Below are positions 12,608-21,700 of a DNA stretch of 64,000 nucleotides, in pieces. Source of the DNA: Sparus aurata (taxonomy: Eukaryota > Chordata > Actinopteri > Spariformes > Sparidae); contig NC_044189.1 of assembly GCF_900880675.1 (NCBI RefSeq), positions 7,591,793 to 7,655,792 of the forward strand. The letters run 5' to 3'. How positions within the stretch are numbered: the stretch's first letter is position 1; each line of letters starts with the position of its first letter. A program made the translations under genes and the position numbers. Below the pieces are notes generated by a model. The model was given only the letters and a program-made list of their open reading frames with translations, was not told the DNA's origin and ran no database searches.

Positions 12608-12729
12608 AAGGGCAAAAATAAGCTACAAGTATACAGACAAATGAACTTTTTATGAACTTTTTTCATTGGTTGTAATGATATTTTACATTGTGATGTCATA
12701 CGTTATGGGCATTTACGTTATGGCAGATA

Positions 12730-12735
12730 AATAAA
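12730..12735 (+). terminator. Poly(A) signal of the 9294-12607 gene
   Basis: AATAAA lies about 125 bp after the stop codon at 12607 and is the first such hexamer downstream. Confidence 0.65.
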
Positions 12736-13254
12736 AACAGTCATGGGTCGAACATTTCATCAGTTTTCCCGTTATAACGATATAAACATTATTTGTTTCC
12801 TCACGATCACAAGTTAACACAGCTCTTCTTCTCGAGATGGAAAATGGAGGAAATAATATGTTTGTCCCAAGTCCTTTCAGGGCTTCCGTAGTTATGTGCC
12901 GCTTGTTTCCTCATGGACTTTTTAAAGGGAGACACTCGTGAGTAGTTGCTGGTGAGAGAGTTCCTTATGCCATGTATGTAAAGTTGTGATGGGTAACATA
13001 AATAGTGTAATTGTCCGACAGTAGGCTTAAATGCAGCGGTGAATTTAAATCAGATGTGTTACAGTCCAGCAGGAGGCAACCAAAGACATTTCAGACATAT
13101 TCAGATTAATTCAGCTGTTGTCAGACTGATTATATGAACACATTCAGGGTTTATGGATTGGTTAATGAGCATTTTTCTCCATATAAAGTCCACATGTGAA
13201 CCACGTATCGGTCTCAAGTTCTTTATCTTGATCCTGACTGAAAATTCTGAGTAG

Positions 13255-13483
13255 TCAAGCTTCTTCTTCTACCTCTTCTTTTATTTTTCCCTTTCTTATT
13301 TTTCTTCTACCTCTTTTTTCCTTTTCTTCTTTTTCTTCTTCTACCTCTTCTTTACTTTTTCCTTTTCTTCATCTACCTCTTCTTCTTTTTCTTCTACCTC
13401 TTTTTTCCTGTTCTACTTTTTCATCTCCTTCTACCTCTTCTTCTTTTTGTCTTCTTCTTCTTCTTTTTCTAACTTTTCTTCCT

Positions 13484-13522
<39 letters not shown>

Positions 13523-13942
13523 TCTCTTCTTCTACTACTACTACCATAGACATATATACATAGACGATGATACATACATTATGTCCTTATGATGATATAT
13601 GAAATGATGATATATACATTATGTCATTATGTATATATGTCCATAGACATATATACATGTATATATATCTATGACTACTACTACTACTACTATCTCTTCT
13701 TCTTCTTCTTCTACCTCTTCTTTGTCTACCTCTTCTTCTTCTTCTACTTCTTCTACCTCTTCTTCTACTACTACTACCTCTTCTTCTTCTACCTCTTCTT
13801 CCTCTACCTCTTCTTCTTCTACTTCTTCTACCTCTTCTTCTTCTACTACTACTACCATATACATAATCATAGACATATATACACATGTAAATATGTCTAT
13901 AGACATTATATACATACGTATACGTATATTATGTCTTTTATG

Positions 13943-13973
<31 letters not shown>

Positions 13974-13979
13974 CTTCTC
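13255..13979 (+). repeat. Compound pyrimidine microsatellite/minisatellite
   Basis: Long pyrimidine tracts built on TTC and TTCTTCTACCTC units (13255-13490, 13690-13850, 13943-13978) alternate with (CTA)n runs (about 13484-13521, 13675-13692) and AT-rich blocks containing ATAGACATATATACAT (13550-13670, 13855-13940). The same three-part order appears at least twice, so the array is a higher-order repeat. ORFs through it on either strand are low-complexity artefacts. Confidence 0.9.
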
Positions 13980-14002
13980 TATAAATTGCTCCACACTCCT
14001 GT

Positions 14003-14016
14003 ACACTAGGTGGCGC
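14003..14016 (+). promoter_or_regulatory. Possible CTCF-type binding site
   Basis: ACACTAGGTGGCGC matches the vertebrate CTCF core (CCASYAGRKGGCRS) at 13 of 14 positions, differing at the first C. It lies just beyond the microsatellite array. Only motif similarity supports it. Confidence 0.3.
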
Positions 14017-14458
14017 TCTGCAGCTTCAGTCGTGGTTGCGACCCGCCATTAAATCATTCGAAGAGGAAGAAGCGTCTGTCATGTCTTCTCATAAGTCTGC
14101 ATCTTTCATAGCATCCCGTCGCTCAGTTCACAGTTTTTCACTCTTATAATGTTAAACACGTTTGTTATCGTTGAAATTAAACTCTTGTTTACTTGCCTGG
14201 ATTCAACGGGGACGAGCAGAAAACCTACAGGAGCAGCTTCACTGTGATATGAACTCAAACTGTAAGTTTGCCACATTATTCTTCTTTAACACATCTACAG
14301 TTTGACACACTAACGTACAACACTCATAACATGACCTCCGCCATCTTACTACCGCTAATTAAATACAGGCTTTACTTTATAACCGCCGAAACAAGCGACT
14401 AATGCGCCTTTATTGAAGATGAGCAGCTCCTCTGCTTCACCTGTGTTTCTGAGTAGAC

Positions 14459-14680
14459 TTAAAGGGGAAGTCCACCAACTTTACACATTAAAGTGTGTTT
14501 GCACGTCTTGGGGAGAACTACTGCATATGTGAAGGAAAAATAAAAAACGTTTAAAGTATTTTATGGCTCCAGAGGAAGATGCTTGTATTCTGATAAATTA
14601 CCTCCAATGATGTCACTGAGGAAGAAAATACACATTTGGTGTCGGAGCCCTTTGACCTCCAGACCAAAGTGGAGAGTGTG
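14459..14680 (+). repeat. TTAAAGGGG-starting dispersed repeat fragment
   Basis: The segment begins TTAAAGGGGAAGTCCACC, a start typical of TTAA-flanked MITEs with TTAAAGGRR ends. The opposite terminus was not found, so the element is probably truncated by the sequence that follows at about 14686. Confidence 0.35.
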
Positions 14681-14685
14681 GAGTG

Positions 14686-14929
14686 TGGAGAGTGTGATGA
14701 GCTAACCACACTCTCCACAGTGCCCCCCCTTTGTATTCCTATTGATTGAACCTGCCATTTTGTCTCCTTTGTTCTTACTGTATAAAATGCTGCTGTTTCA
14801 TTTGTTCTGGGTCGACTCATCGGCTCAGACCCGCTCTGTGCCTGTCGGTTCACCAGTTTACCGGTATTCTTTGAATAAACACATCACCACAGCAAACTGC
14901 TCTACAGGACTTGAATGATTTCTTCAACA
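14686..14929 (+). mobile_element. Possible solo LTR of a retroelement
   Basis: A TATAAAA box at 14781-14787 is followed 87 bp later by AATAAA at 14874-14879, then a T-rich stretch ending in CA at about 14929. This is the U3-R-U5 order of an LTR. A perfect 11-bp inverted repeat (14686-14696 and 14707-14717) sits at the 5' side. No internal gag or pol sequence is adjacent, and no clear target duplication was seen. An unrelated mammal-type promoter fragment cannot be excluded. Confidence 0.3.
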
Positions 14930-16228
14930 TCACTCAGTGGCCAAGTTGCATTGTGGGTAATGTAGTGTCTTGCTTAGCAAGTGACAAACTGAGCTGAATA
15001 CCACAGTGGAGCTCATTTTCTCATGCGGTTACAGTGCAAGTCAGCCTATCTAGAAGCGTTCCAGTGCTCCATTTGCTTGGAAAAACAGTGAGGCTCGCTG
15101 CAGTGGGTGTTTTAAATGGCAAGTCTGCTAACTTCACAAGCCACTACAGCAGCTGATATAACAGTTGAGGCTGATGCATAAAGAAAAGAAAGACAGGATG
15201 TGTCTGCTTCCAGCACATACTCTCAGAGACTTCTGTTGAGCACAGATGAACTGAATGAAAGTCAAATTGAAGCAAACACTATCCGAAGTAACCGTTCACT
15301 GCCATACTGCTGTGACGTCATCTGTGGTTATGTAGCTGAAATCAGGCTAGGCAGATCTTGCCCAAGTTGTTTTTTTCTGAAGACAGTAAAAACTCTGTTA
15401 AGAAATGCTGCATTCACTTGCTCCTCAGATGATCCATTTCCCCAGTTAGGAAGTCGTTAGTGGTCTTTTGGGTTTGTAACGCCAAAGAGAAGTTGGCGAA
15501 GAAGAAGAAGAACACCTAGACAGTACTTGAATGAAAAGTGAAACGATACAATAACGATTCAATAGATGACTAAAAGTTTCTTACCGTCAACCCAATGTTT
15601 ATTTTTGTCCACCATGTTTCACAACATAAGATGCCAACTCAGCAACATGTGTACCAAAATGTTCCCCAATTTTCTTTCGAGTTGGTATTCCTGTGAATTT
15701 CCCAGTCAGAAAAAACCTTTTTCCAATAATTCCGACAGCACTTGAATGCAAAGGTAGTTCCCTCTATCCACAGCAATGTGTCAACGGCACAATCACTGGC
15801 TGGCTTCTTGGCACAATACTGAAGAAAATAAAATATTCACTGCTGTGTCAGTAAAATATGCTGTTCTGATGCAAAACAGATAGAGGAGAGTTAGAGACTT
15901 GAGCTGGTCTCGCTAGAGCCCCCCCTAGAGGCCTGGAGCACTTCCGTTGTGGCGACTTGATAGGCATCATTCTTCTGTTTCATGTGTTTTTGGGTTTTGT
16001 GTGTTTTAGACATTGCCTTGTTTCTAAATTTGCACGTTTCTCCAAGTGGAAGCGTTTCCGGCCATTGTAGCAGTACCGATACTGACACAACTGTATCGGT
16101 ATCAGGACTGAAAGAGTCAGATCTCTGCATCTCTAATTTTAATTGACACTTCTTCCATTCTTGGAAAGTGGATGGAGGTGCGTGACATCAGATTAATCAC
16201 TGACTGTGTTATCTAAACTTTGTTGCAG
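14930..16228. other. Non-coding, repeat-like sequence
   Basis: No exon was recognised. 15890-16135 carries a 79-codon minus-strand ORF and repeated CGGTATC/GATACCG motifs that suggest an old mobile-element fragment. The family was not identified. Confidence 0.35.
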
Positions 16229-16432
16229 ATGCTGGAGGGCGCTGTATGACATTATTCGTAAGGCTGCCTGGTGAGTCGTAACACGTGAAATCTTTGTATT
16301 ACCAAATGTAAACGATTTAAAGTATAATTTTAATTGTCAGTTACATCTTCCCTCGTGGAATATGGATGACATCTGACTTTAACCTCTGACTGCCACATAA
16401 CTTTGTTTCAGACTACCTTTGCTGATGCTAAC

Positions 16433-16858
16433 ATGCCTAAAAATAGCCGTGCCTTGCGTGAGCAGAAGCGACAGGCAATGCGCCGTGTGCGTGCAGCTGA
16501 GTCAGAAGAAGCACGAGCTGCACGCCGGGCAAAAGATGCCGCACGCATGGCTAAAAAGAGGGCACAGGAAACGCCGCAGATGCGTGCCGAGCGCCTGGCA
16601 GTGGAGGCTGCACGAATTGCTAGGAAGAGGGCAAATCAAAGGCTGCAGATGCGTGCCGAGCGCCCGGCAGTGGAGGCTGCACAAATTGCTAAGAAGAGGG
16701 CAAATCGAAGGCTGCGGAGGCGTGTGGAGTGCCCGGCAAGCAAGGCTGTGCACATTGCTAACATGTGGGCAACTGAGGTGTCTGAGGTGCGAGTGGAGCG
16801 ATGGGCGTGGGACCTGGAACAAGAGGAGGAGACCTCGGCAGACCAGGTGTATTATTAG
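16433..16858 (+). CDS. Small basic protein with tandem 23-residue repeats (STPR-like)
   Basis: The 141-residue ORF begins MPKNSRALREQKRQAM and ends DQVYY. Residues 23-114 are four consecutive 23-residue units in exact register, with a degenerate fifth to about 137. Core patterns are ESEEARAARRAKDAARM, ETPQMRAERLAVEAARIAR and QMRAERPAVEAAQIAKKRAN. That length and the E-x-x-x-x-R-x-E-R-L pattern match the STPR (score-and-three peptide repeat) DNA-binding domain known from silkworm FMBP-1 and vertebrate ZNF821. The exon starts at 16412 after a TTTGTTTCAG acceptor. A possible preceding exon is 16229-16270, with good acceptor and GTGAGT donor. Repeats three and four are more diverged. A MITE starts 8 bp after the stop. 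It could be a gene or a fragment of a mobile-element protein. Confidence 0.55.
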   Translation: MPKNSRALREQKRQAMRRVRAAESEEARAARRAKDAARMAKKRAQETPQMRAERLAVEAARIARKRANQRLQMRAERPAVEAAQIAKKRANRRLRRRVECPASKAVHIANMWATEVSEVRVERWAWDLEQEEETSADQVYY

Positions 16859-16865
16859 TATTCAT

Positions 16866-17637
16866 TTAAAGTGAAACTCTCGCCAAAAAGCAACCAAGGC
16901 TTTATTTGTGATTGAATATGAGTCAAACCTTCGTGTAAAAGCATAATTACGAAGAAAGAGGCACTTTTAAGATTTACCATAGTTTCGTTTTTGGGCAAGC
17001 TAATTTTCAATGGGGTGCAGGGGCACTTTAGCGCTAGCATCAAAATCGCTATTTTAAAAACACTAAGAAGGCTTGACACAACATGAAACTTTGCTCGTAG
17101 TATCACGAGGGTCTCTACACATGAACACGAACATTGTTTGTGTACACAGAGTTTACTAAAAAGAAGGTTTTTGGGGCGCGCAGGTGGTCGAGTGGTTAGA
17201 GCGCATGCCATATACGCAGCCAACCCCGGTTTGATTCCGGCCGGAGGTCCTTTGCTGCATGTCACATCCCCCTCTCTCTCCCATATTTCCTATCTGTCTA
17301 CTGCTTAATACAGGTGTCTATGCCGAAAAAATCTTAAAAAAAAAAAAAAAGAAGGTTTTTGGACACAAACAATGTTCTCAATGCTCGTGTTCATGTGTGA
17401 TACTACGAGCAAAGTTTCATGTTGCGTCGAGCCTTCTTAGTGTTTTTAAAATAGCGATTTTGATGCTAGCGCTAAAGTGCCCCTGCACTCCATTGAAAAT
17501 TAGCTTGCCCGAAAACAAAACTACGGTAAATCTTAAAAGTGCCTCTTTTGTCGTAATTATGCTTTTACACAAAGGTTTGACTCATATTCAATCACAAATA
17601 AAGCCTCGGTTGCTTTTTGGCGAGAGTTTCACTTTAA
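16866..17637. mobile_element. Long-armed MITE (TTAAAGTG ends) split by a SINE
   Basis: The left end TTAAAGTGAAACTCTCGCC (16866) and the right end GGCGAGAGTTTCACTTTAA (to 17637) are perfect inverted complements. Similarity continues inward for nearly the whole length of both arms (left about 16866-17174, right about 17349-17637), with small indels. The element is therefore essentially a large hairpin with TTAA at both ends. A SINE occupies its centre. No transposase is encoded. Confidence 0.88.
17175..17348 (+). mobile_element. tRNA-derived SINE
   Basis: The 5' part has pol III box A (TGGTCGAGTGG, 17185-17195) and box B (GGTTTGATTCC, 17228-17238) at normal tRNA spacing. A non-tRNA body follows and ends in poly(A) (about 17335-17350). 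It is flanked by the direct repeat AAGAAGGTTTTTGG (17161-17174 and 17349-17362). The copy inserted into the centre of the surrounding MITE. Confidence 0.9.
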
Positions 17638-17854
17638 CACAGCAGTGATGTAGGAATTAGATGATTGCGTACATTTTTTAAATATTAATTGGAGTTTTGA
17701 TCTATTTAATTTGGGTATTTTAAGTTTTTTTTAAAAGGTCCATGAAAATCAATGAATTAGTCATGAATCAATTTTAATCTCGTTTTCCAACTTCCCATAC
17801 TGAGTCCAACAGGCTTATAGGAGTGCAAAGATAGACCAGTGGATTGTTTTTAAA

Positions 17855-17891
<37 letters not shown>

Positions 17892-18380
17892 AATGCCATG
17901 ATACAGAAATGATGTGGAAACTGAATTAAGAAACCATGATTATAAACATACACTGTTGGCAATTTATATATTTTCTTCATTTATTTGATTGCAAAACTGA
18001 CCAATCGAAAAACATTAATGGACATATCTGCCAATGGGAAAATAAATGGATTAAACAGGGAAAAGGGTTAAGCGATTTACACAATTTAGAGTGTTTGAGG
18101 TTTGTTGAGTGCTGAGAAGTTTGTACATATTGCTGCGTTTGATTTCTTTAAAAAATGCAAAGAAGTAAAGACAAAAGAAACAAACATTTGTGTGTGTTAA
18201 ATCTTGCTAAGCTAATAAAAAATATTAATAAAATCATTTTCTGAACTGCAGATCATATAAACCAAATATTAAGGAGTCAATTCATTTATAAAAAGAAAGA
18301 ACATTTGTACCGATATGGGAATTGAATATAAATGTTGCATGAGTTCACAGAAAACGCAATTAAATAAAATTTTAATTTCT
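17638..18380. other. AT-rich intergenic sequence with (ATT)n microsatellite
   Basis: An (ATT)n run of about 11 units lies at 17856-17888. Nothing else was recognised before the zmym4 promoter region. Confidence 0.6.
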
Positions 18381-18394
18381 TATGTTTGCATGTG

Positions 18395-18574
18395 ATGTCC
18401 AGTGATCGTTACTGGGAGCAGTTCACACGTGACGTCATTGGGGGCGATAGCGAGCTCCTGACGTGTGATTACTACAAAAAAGTAAACATAGAAGAAGACA
18501 ACGCTCTGCAACAAGCTAGACTGAATGCAAATAATGCAGCAAGGAACCATATGAGAAGTATTTCAAGGCTTTGA
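18395..18574 (+). CDS. Upstream ORF, 59 codons, before zmym4
   Basis: An ATG-initiated frame starting MSSDRYWEQFTRDVIGGDS runs to a TGA at 18572-18574, 60 bp before the zmym4 start codon. Composition is protein-like, mixed charged and polar. No domain was recognised. It could be an upstream ORF in the zmym4 5' leader or a chance ORF, and it overlaps the CRE/E-box promoter motif. Confidence 0.25.
   Translation: MSSDRYWEQFTRDVIGGDSELLTCDYYKKVNIEEDNALQQARLNANNAARNHMRSISRL
18426..18441 (+). promoter_or_regulatory. E-box/CRE/CCAAT cluster, likely zmym4 promoter
   Basis: CACGTGACGTCATTGG combines an E-box (CACGTG, 18426-18431), a full palindromic CRE (TGACGTCA, 18430-18437) and an inverted CCAAT box (ATTGG). 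This is about 200 bp before the zmym4 start codon and is typical of TATA-less housekeeping promoters. Confidence 0.5.
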
Positions 18575-18634
18575 AGTCTTTTTTTTTTTTAAAGTCCACA
18601 TTGATTTGCCAAACCAAAGGATTTTGGAGCAAAC

Positions 18635-18703
18635 ATGGCGACTACGGAAACTGGCGATGGACATCAACGTATGGCCACCAATCAAGACTCGTCTACTGGC
18701 GCG
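18635..18703 (+). CDS. zmym4: zmym4 coding exon 1
   Basis: The start context is AAACATGG. It encodes 23 residues beginning MATTETGDGHQ and ends at GCG|GTAATT in phase 0. The following 3.56-kb intron carries a THAP-encoding mobile element. Confidence 0.75.
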
Positions 18704-21700
18704 GTAATTTTCTGCACGTTGTTACGGCTGTGCACATTCCTTATAACGTTGTTATGTTAAGATGTTTATATATCGAGTATTGCTTTATCTGGAGTAGCTG
18801 ATTCATTTGCACAGTGGTTAGTTGTTGTGGTGTGTGTTACGCGACACGAGCTAGCTAACCGTAGCGAGCTAACAGACAGAGAGGTGTGCACAAATGTAAG
18901 CAAGCTAGCCTTAGCTTAGCGAGCGTTGAGCTAGGTATCTTGTTTATAGGTCATTTAATTTGTCGACATGTCATTATAACATGGCTGAATTAAAGGAACC
19001 GACACAGACGGAGGTAAATACACAATTTCTTTCCGAATTGGCGCTGGGTTGTAGCTGTTAGCTACACACGCCTGCAGCAGTGGCGCTAGTTGTGTTTACA
19101 TTATAAGAGCAGTGCTGCCGTATCAGCAACAAGCTAATCTGTTTTCTTCATGTGATCGCACAAAACGAAAATGACACCTAACTTACAGCGTGTGCGCACA
19201 GTGTGTCAGTGCCATCTACACTTTAATCACCCGTGTTTTTTATACCAGCTGTCTGTTTATACAAGCACGTCGGATTTTATCACGTTTAAGCTAGTTCCAT
19301 CGTAAAGTTCACTACATTTTCTACATGAGCACATTGCAGGAGTCGCATATTTTGCGATCGAAACGCTAAATGAGCGCTGCTACTGTGCAGTCTAGAGAAG
19401 GAATTCAAAGTCAGAATATGAATATTTACAATATTAATGAGGCAATGATACAAACTCAGAATATTTAGTTGTTCCCATAACGATATAAACAAGCTGTTCT
19501 CAGAGGAAAATAAGGTCCCAGAACAGTGTTTGTTTATATGTGGTGGACCCTGCCACCCTCCTTGCTTCGAAGTACAACAGTTTGAAATTGTGTTGTCCTT
19601 TAAGGTCAGTTTGTTTAGTCATAAAAACAAAGAACGTCTGTTTACTTAGTTTGTTTAGCGAAAGGAAAAACAGTCTTTCTCTTCTGAATTATATTTCTCA
19701 CCCAAAACTACATCGTGCTCCTTTTTAAAGGAACAGTTCGCCCCAAAAATAGGTGCAGTCTTTATCTACTTATCCCCATGCCAGTGGAAAGTCAGGTGAA
19801 GTTTTGTCATCCACAAAAAATTTCGTTCTCCTGATCAACTGAAGTAAATGGGGACTTGTTTTAAAACGAAAAAGAAAACAACTGAATATAATGAAAAATA
19901 ATAAGAAGGTTCCATACAGCTGGCCCGGCTCAAGGAACCTAAAAATGAAGCAAGGGTCAGTACGTCACTGAATCTTCCTTTAGTGTTAGACTGTGGTGTC
20001 AGAGCTTTATTGAAGTCAATGGGAGATGCATGAAGAAACTGACTAAAACTGAACGTATATACATCTTAAAGGGATAGTTCAACATTTTTGAAAATTGGCC
20101 CATTGCCATGATCCCTCTAGTCATAGCAGTAGGTTCGTTACCTTTAACTGTTGGTCCAAGCTGCTTTTAGATCGGCGGAGCCGAGTACTGAGCGGCGCAG
20201 CTACGCTACGGAGGCCAATGGAATTTCTTGGTTTCCCTCATCAAACTCAGCAAATACACAACCAAAAAACTCCAAAACGCTGTGGTGGACAAGTTGTGAC
20301 CTGCACATTCACCACGCTATGAGATAATAACGGAACGTTATGAGACGTGAAGCAAATACTCGGAACTACTTTCTTCAGTAAACCACTGGTCGGAGTGACA
20401 CAGTGTGCGCACCTCAGGCAGTGCCATAGTTACCTGGGCTCAACTGGATTATCATCGCGGGACATATTAGAAACTTTTTCAGAGTGTTGTGCATCATCCA
20501 ATCATGGTTTACACGTGTATTGTAAAATGTTGCGGTAACAAGCCGAAAAAATGGAGCAGCGTGAAGTTTCACCACATACCAACCACAGATGAGGACAGGA
20601 TAAAACAATGGCTGTCAGTGCTGGACATCGATCCCAACACTCCTGTAGAAGTGGTAGGGAAAATGTTTGTGTGCTCCGACCACTTTTTACCAGAGGACTA
20701 CGGGAAGCCACGCAGAGGAATGCCTGGAGTGTACTTGAGCAATACTGCCATACCATCCATCAACATTACAGAGAAAGCAGATGTGGTAAGCTCCTGGCTG
20801 TTCAGCAGCCTCAGCCTCTCTTCTCGCTCTCTCTTCTTCCAAAACCTGCAGCTCTTCTTCTGTGTGTTCTGGCTCAAATAAATACGGGTGTGGGTCTTGG
20901 TTGGTTAAAAAGTCGTCCTCATTGTCCATCACAAAGTCTGCCATGATCACACTTCGCTTCTTCACAAGTTTTGTTGACGGAAGTATCTGCAGTAAACGTG
21001 CGCTTTTGAAATCACTCCACCGAGCAGCCGTGTCTGGAGTGTAAAGTCCGACTTTACCTCGAAAACAACTCCGTCTCGCAACGTTCCGTTATTATCTCAT
21101 AGCTTGGTGAATGTTCAGGTCACAACTTGTCCACCACAGTGTTTTGGAGTTTTTTGGTTGTGTATTTGCTGAGTTTGATGAGGGAAACCAAGAAATTCCA
21201 TTGGCCTCCGTAGCGTAGCTGCGCCGCTCCGTACTCGGCTCCGCCGATCTAAAAGCAGCTTGGACCAACAATTAAAGGTAACGAACCTACTGCTATGACT
21301 AGAGGGATCATTGCAATGAGCCAATTTTCAAAAATGTTGAACTATCCCTTTAAGAGCAAATGGCTCTTGAAAATGAAAGAACACGCTTCAGAGAGCAGGT
21401 TAACCACTCGTTCTTTTTTTAATCAACATGTTGTGTAGGAAAGGCTTCTGTTCACAGTGTGATTGCAGTCATATCTGCAGAAATCAGTCAGACCTACCCT
21501 GTTTATTGCCCTGTCAATCATTTGGGCAAAAAATTGTCAGTGGTTAACCTTATCTCTGAAGTGTGTTCATTCATTTCCTGGAGGCATTTTTTCAGTAGAA
21601 GTCATACGATGAAGGTTGGTGTTTTGGGTTTTAGTGTCTTGCACCTCCCGTAGATTTCAGTACAGCTGTACCACAGTCTGGCACACAGCAAGATTCAGTG

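Larger units (their letters stand above)
20066..21353 (+). mobile_element. Internally deleted THAP-encoding DNA transposon, 274-bp TIRs
   Basis: The two ends (20066-20339 and 21080-21353) are near-perfect 274-bp inverted repeats beginning TTAAAGGGATAGTTCAACAT. TTAA at both tips fits a TTAA target duplication, and TTAAAGGRR ends are characteristic of Xenopus T2 elements (Kolobok superfamily). Between the arms lie a THAP-domain first exon on the + strand and an acidic ORF fragment on the - strand pointing towards it, with no transposase catalytic domain. I infer that an autonomous two-gene element lost its middle. It sits in zmym4 intron 1. Confidence 0.85.

Noticed and set aside
13369..13984. 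ORFs on both strands through the pyrimidine array
   Set aside because: Poly-Ser, poly-Tyr and poly-Glu translations are products of TTC/CTA repeats, not genes.
17175..17260. tRNA gene with boxes A and B
   Set aside because: It has a non-tRNA body, a poly(A) tail and a flanking target duplication, so it is a SINE rather than a functional tRNA.
16855..17648. ORFs of 129 and 136 codons on both strands
   Set aside because: They lie inside the inverted arms of the MITE and encode mirror versions of the same translation.
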